Source: Guyparkeria halophila
GTDB lineage: Bacteria; Pseudomonadota; Gammaproteobacteria; Halothiobacillales; Halothiobacillaceae
Assembly (NCBI RefSeq): GCF_034479635.1
Contig: NZ_CP140153.1
Location: 937,501 to 1,001,500, forward strand
Length of the DNA: 64,000 nt
Direction: 5' to 3'
Numbering within the stretch: position 1 is the stretch's first letter; every line of letters begins with the position of its first letter. Made by a program: the position numbers and the translations under genes. Shown piece after piece: positions 61,745 to 64,000 of this stretch. The notes under the pieces are model-generated. The model saw only the letters and a list, made by a program, of their open reading frames with translations. It was not told the DNA's origin and did not search any database.

Positions 61745-62662
61745 ATGATTCGATTCACATTGCACCAGCTCCGCGTCTTCAGCGCCGCGGCCGAGCTCCT
61801 CAACTACACCAAGGCAGCCGAGAAGCTGCATCTTACCCAACCCGCGGTGTCGATGCAGATTCGTCAACTGGAAGACAATGTCGACCTGCCACTGTTCGAG
61901 CAGACCGGTCGGCAACTGTACCTCACCGACGCCGGAAGGGAACTATACGGTTATGCCCAGCGCATCCTCGAGGTAATCACCGAGGCCGAGGAGGTGCTCG
62001 AGGGCATGAAGGGGGTGCACCGTGGCCACCTGCGGGTCAGCGTCGCGAGTACGGCCAACTACTTCGTCGCGCGCTTGCTGGCCGACTTTTCCAAGCGCTA
62101 CCCGGGGGTCTCGATCAGCCTGGACGTGACCAACCGGCAGAGCCTGCTTCGGCAACTGGCACACAACGAGACCGACATCGTGATCATGGGCGAGCCACCC
62201 ATCGATGCCGATCTGCATTCCGAGGCGTTTCTGGAAAACCCGCTGGTAGCGATCGCCGCCGCGGATCATCCCCTGGCGGGACGAAAGTCGATTGCACTCG
62301 AGGAGCTGGCGCAACACCGCTTCGTGCAGCGCGAATCTGCCTCGGGGACGCGGGCGGCGATCGAGCGGTTCTTCGAGGAACACGGCCTGGCGGTCAAGCC
62401 GGGGCTGGAAATGCGCTCGAACGAGGCGATCAAACAGGCGATCGAGGCCGGCCTGGGGGTGGGGATCGTCTCGCAACACACCCTGGAGCTGGAACTGGAG
62501 ACCGGCCGGCTGGTGATCCTGGACGTCGACGGCCTGCCGATCATCCGGCACTGGTACATGGTCCAGCGCCGGGGCAAGCGAGACACCCCCGTGATGCGCA
62601 GCTTCCACGATCACGTGCTCGAGCAGGCCGAGCGGCAGGTGCGTCTTCCAAAGACGAAGTGA
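61745..62662 (+). CDS. cbbR: LysR-family transcriptional regulator of CO2 fixation CbbR
   Basis: The protein has 305 residues. The N-terminal helix-turn-helix reads FTLHQLRVFSAAAELLNYTKAAEKLHLTQPAVSMQIRQLEDN, followed by an effector domain (VSVASTANYFVARLLADF). The length and the divergent position next to cbbL are those of CbbR, which activates cbb/cso genes in response to metabolites such as RuBP or NADPH. The start lies about 84 bases from the cbbL promoter. Confidence 0.93.
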   Translation: MIRFTLHQLRVFSAAAELLNYTKAAEKLHLTQPAVSMQIRQLEDNVDLPLFEQTGRQLYLTDAGRELYGYAQRILEVITEAEEVLEGMKGVHRGHLRVSVASTANYFVARLLADFSKRYPGVSISLDVTNRQSLLRQLAHNETDIVIMGEPPIDADLHSEAFLENPLVAIAAADHPLAGRKSIALEELAQHRFVQRESASGTRAAIERFFEEHGLAVKPGLEMRSNEAIKQAIEAGLGVGIVSQHTLELELETGRLVILDVDGLPIIRHWYMVQRRGKRDTPVMRSFHDHVLEQAERQVRLPKTK

Positions 62663-62664
62663 TC

Positions 62665-63123
62665 TCAGCGTTGCTGGCGCTCTTCCTCGCGCACCAAAGG
62701 TGCCCAAAACTCGCGCAGCGCGCCGATCGGCACCGGCTCGCGTGCATTAAGAAACGGCTCGGCGGTGGTGGCCAGCACGGGGTGGCGCTCGGTCATCTGC
62801 TGCATCCAGTGGATGTCGCGGTAGGAGAGGTAGTCGCGGCTGAAATGCGCCGGCAGGGCAACCCACTTGGCGATGGTTGCTGCCGGCGCGAGTGCCAGCC
62901 AGACGGCCATGGCGATCAGTGGCACGCCCACCCAGGGGTGCCCGTATTGCGCCGTGTCCGCCAGCAGGGACCATTGCAGCATGAAGAATGCGCCGGTCAG
63001 GGCGATCACGCTGGCATAGATCCAGCGATGGTTGAGAGCAATGTCGTAGACGTCGACCAGGCGGGCAATCAGCTCCGGCTGGTAGTCGAATTCGTCGCGC
63101 AGATCGAGTGACGGCTGGGTCAT
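62665..63123 (-). CDS. Hypothetical membrane protein downstream of cbbR
   Basis: The protein has 152 residues from the ATG at 63123. Two membrane helices are predicted (about 35-57 and 63-85; WIYASVIALTGAFFMLQW and VPLIAMAVWLALAPAA). The C-terminal soluble part contains YLSYRDIHWMQQMTERHPVLATTAEPFL. It is convergent with cbbR, 2 bases apart, and does not match a family I know. Confidence 0.65.
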   Translation of the reverse strand: MTQPSLDLRDEFDYQPELIARLVDVYDIALNHRWIYASVIALTGAFFMLQWSLLADTAQYGHPWVGVPLIAMAVWLALAPAATIAKWVALPAHFSRDYLSYRDIHWMQQMTERHPVLATTAEPFLNAREPVPIGALREFWAPLVREEERQQR

Positions 63124-63238
63124 CACGGACTCCGGGTTGCATGTTCCGGCGGGGTGGGCATTCGCCACCCCGCAGAATTCGGGAATCCCTTCACCGGATG
63201 ATAGTTGATGTTGTGGGTCGGGTCAGACTGCCCGAGGT

Positions 63239-63742
63239 TCAGCTCGGGACGCGGTCGAACACCAGGTACTGGTAGGCGTAGGGGTTCTTCTCGTCCGGCT
63301 CGTGGCGCGTGGCCTCGGTCAGTTCCCACTCGTCGGGGACGTACACCGGGAAATGGGCATCACCGGCGACCTCCACTTCCACCAGCGTCAGGTACATGCG
63401 GTCGGCACGAGGCAGGTACTGGTAATAGATGTTCGCCCCGCCCATCACCATCGCCTCCTCGCTCTCGTCGAGGTGCGCCTCGGCCTCGGCCAGGGCGGCA
63501 TTGAGCGAATGCACCACGATCACGCCCTCGGCGGTAAAGCCTTCGTCGCGGGTGACCACGATGTTGGTCCGTCCGGGAAGCGGCTTGCCGATCGACTCAA
63601 AGGTCTTGCGGCCCATGATCAGGGGCTTGCCCATGGTCAGCTGCTTGAAATGCTTGAGATCGGCCGGCAGCCGCCAGGGGAGCTGGTTGTTGCGACCGAT
63701 GACCTGGTTGCGGGCCATCGCGGCGATGAGACTGACGCGCAT
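63239..63742 (-). CDS. folA: Dihydrofolate reductase
   Basis: The protein has 167 residues. Motifs are SLIAAMARNQVIGRNNQLPWRLPADLKHFKQLTMGKPLIMGRKTFES, with the catalytic acidic residue as Asp after RLPA, and VMGGANIYYQYLPRADRMYLT. It regenerates tetrahydrofolate after thymidylate synthesis; thyA lies 110 bases upstream on the same strand, a common pairing. Confidence 0.97.
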   Translation of the reverse strand: MRVSLIAAMARNQVIGRNNQLPWRLPADLKHFKQLTMGKPLIMGRKTFESIGKPLPGRTNIVVTRDEGFTAEGVIVVHSLNAALAEAEAHLDESEEAMVMGGANIYYQYLPRADRMYLTLVEVEVAGDAHFPVYVPDEWELTEATRHEPDEKNPYAYQYLVFDRVPS

Positions 63743-63852
63743 GGGGATTCCTGCCTAGCGGCATGATGATTGGCAATGGGTTAACCGATCAGTCTAGCCC
63801 AACCGTTTGGATCGGTCACCTGATTTTGCCTGCCTCGGCCAGCGCATTCGAG

Positions 63853-64000
63853 CTAGACCGCTACCTTGGCCTTGATGTGCGGGTGGGGATCGTAGTCGAC
63901 CAGCTCGAAGTCCTCGAAGACGAAGTCGTCGATCGTGCGCCGTTCCGGGTTGATGCGCATCGTCGGCAGCGGGCGTGGCTCGCGACCGAGTTGCTCGCGC
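63853..64000 (-). CDS. thyA: Thymidylate synthase, C-terminal end (cut by window edge)
   Basis: Only the last 48 residues are in the window. [27 protein letters not shown] followed by TAG is the characteristic ThyA C-terminus (FxFEDFxxxxYDPHPxIKAxVAV). The rest lies beyond the right edge. It precedes folA in transcription. Confidence 0.95.
   Translation of the reverse strand, partial: REQLGREPRPLPTMRINPERRTIDDFVFEDFELVDYDPHPHIKAKVAV

Overview
The window looks like a chromosome segment of a GC-rich, carboxysome-bearing, sulfur-oxidising autotroph of the Gammaproteobacteria. Halothiobacillus or Guyparkeria is my best guess. The guess rests on the alpha-carboxysome gene order, the form IA Rubisco, the DAB inorganic-carbon pump and the general gene content. 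No rRNA gene, tRNA gene, CRISPR array, integrase or transposase was seen.

Region 1 (1-31.4 kb) is mainly housekeeping. It starts with the 5' part of prmB, then psd, the EF-P modification set (epmA, efp, epmB) and a FimW/FimX-like cyclic-di-GMP pair. After these come folB, a MidA-type methyltransferase, an SDR protein that lacks its catalytic pair, two degenerate squalene/phytoene-synthase-like genes around a chemoreceptor, and mtaD-ubiG-HAD phosphatase. The arginine genes argD, argF and argA follow (with a diguanylate cyclase between argF and argA), then rsmJ. Next are a hemerythrin, a solute-binding lipoprotein joined to a CDF transporter, and an ATP-grasp ligase followed by a large protein that carries a papain-like Gln/Cys/His/Asn set. 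Three copies of a 195-268 bp intergenic element with terminal inverted repeats (16463-16730, 27172-27439, 29600-29794) lie just upstream of genes.

Region 2 (31.4-42.5 kb) is partly accessory. It holds a DUF2058 gene, an unusual pyruvate-kinase-like gene, a DEAD-box helicase, two duplicated secreted DsrE-like genes that share a leader, a Phd/ParE-type toxin-antitoxin pair, and several small membrane or secreted proteins plus a flavin monooxygenase. Two extra copies of the cbbQ 3' end with its terminator are embedded here as direct repeats of the true cbbQ end.

Region 3 (42.5-61.6 kb) is one long leftward CO2-fixation cluster. In transcription order it is cbbL, cbbS, csoS2, csoSCA, csoS4A, csoS4B, csoS1C, csoS1A, csoS1B, bfr, acRAF, mcdA, mcdB, cbbO, dabB, a membrane gene, dabA, a PII-like gene and cbbQ. 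It joins Rubisco, shell, carbonic anhydrase, Rubisco chaperone and activase, carboxysome positioning and bicarbonate accumulation. The divergent cbbR at 61745 is the likely regulator; a good sigma-70 promoter and CbbR-type repeats lie in the cbbR-cbbL gap.

Region 4 (62.6-64 kb) holds a small membrane protein, folA and the 3' end of thyA.
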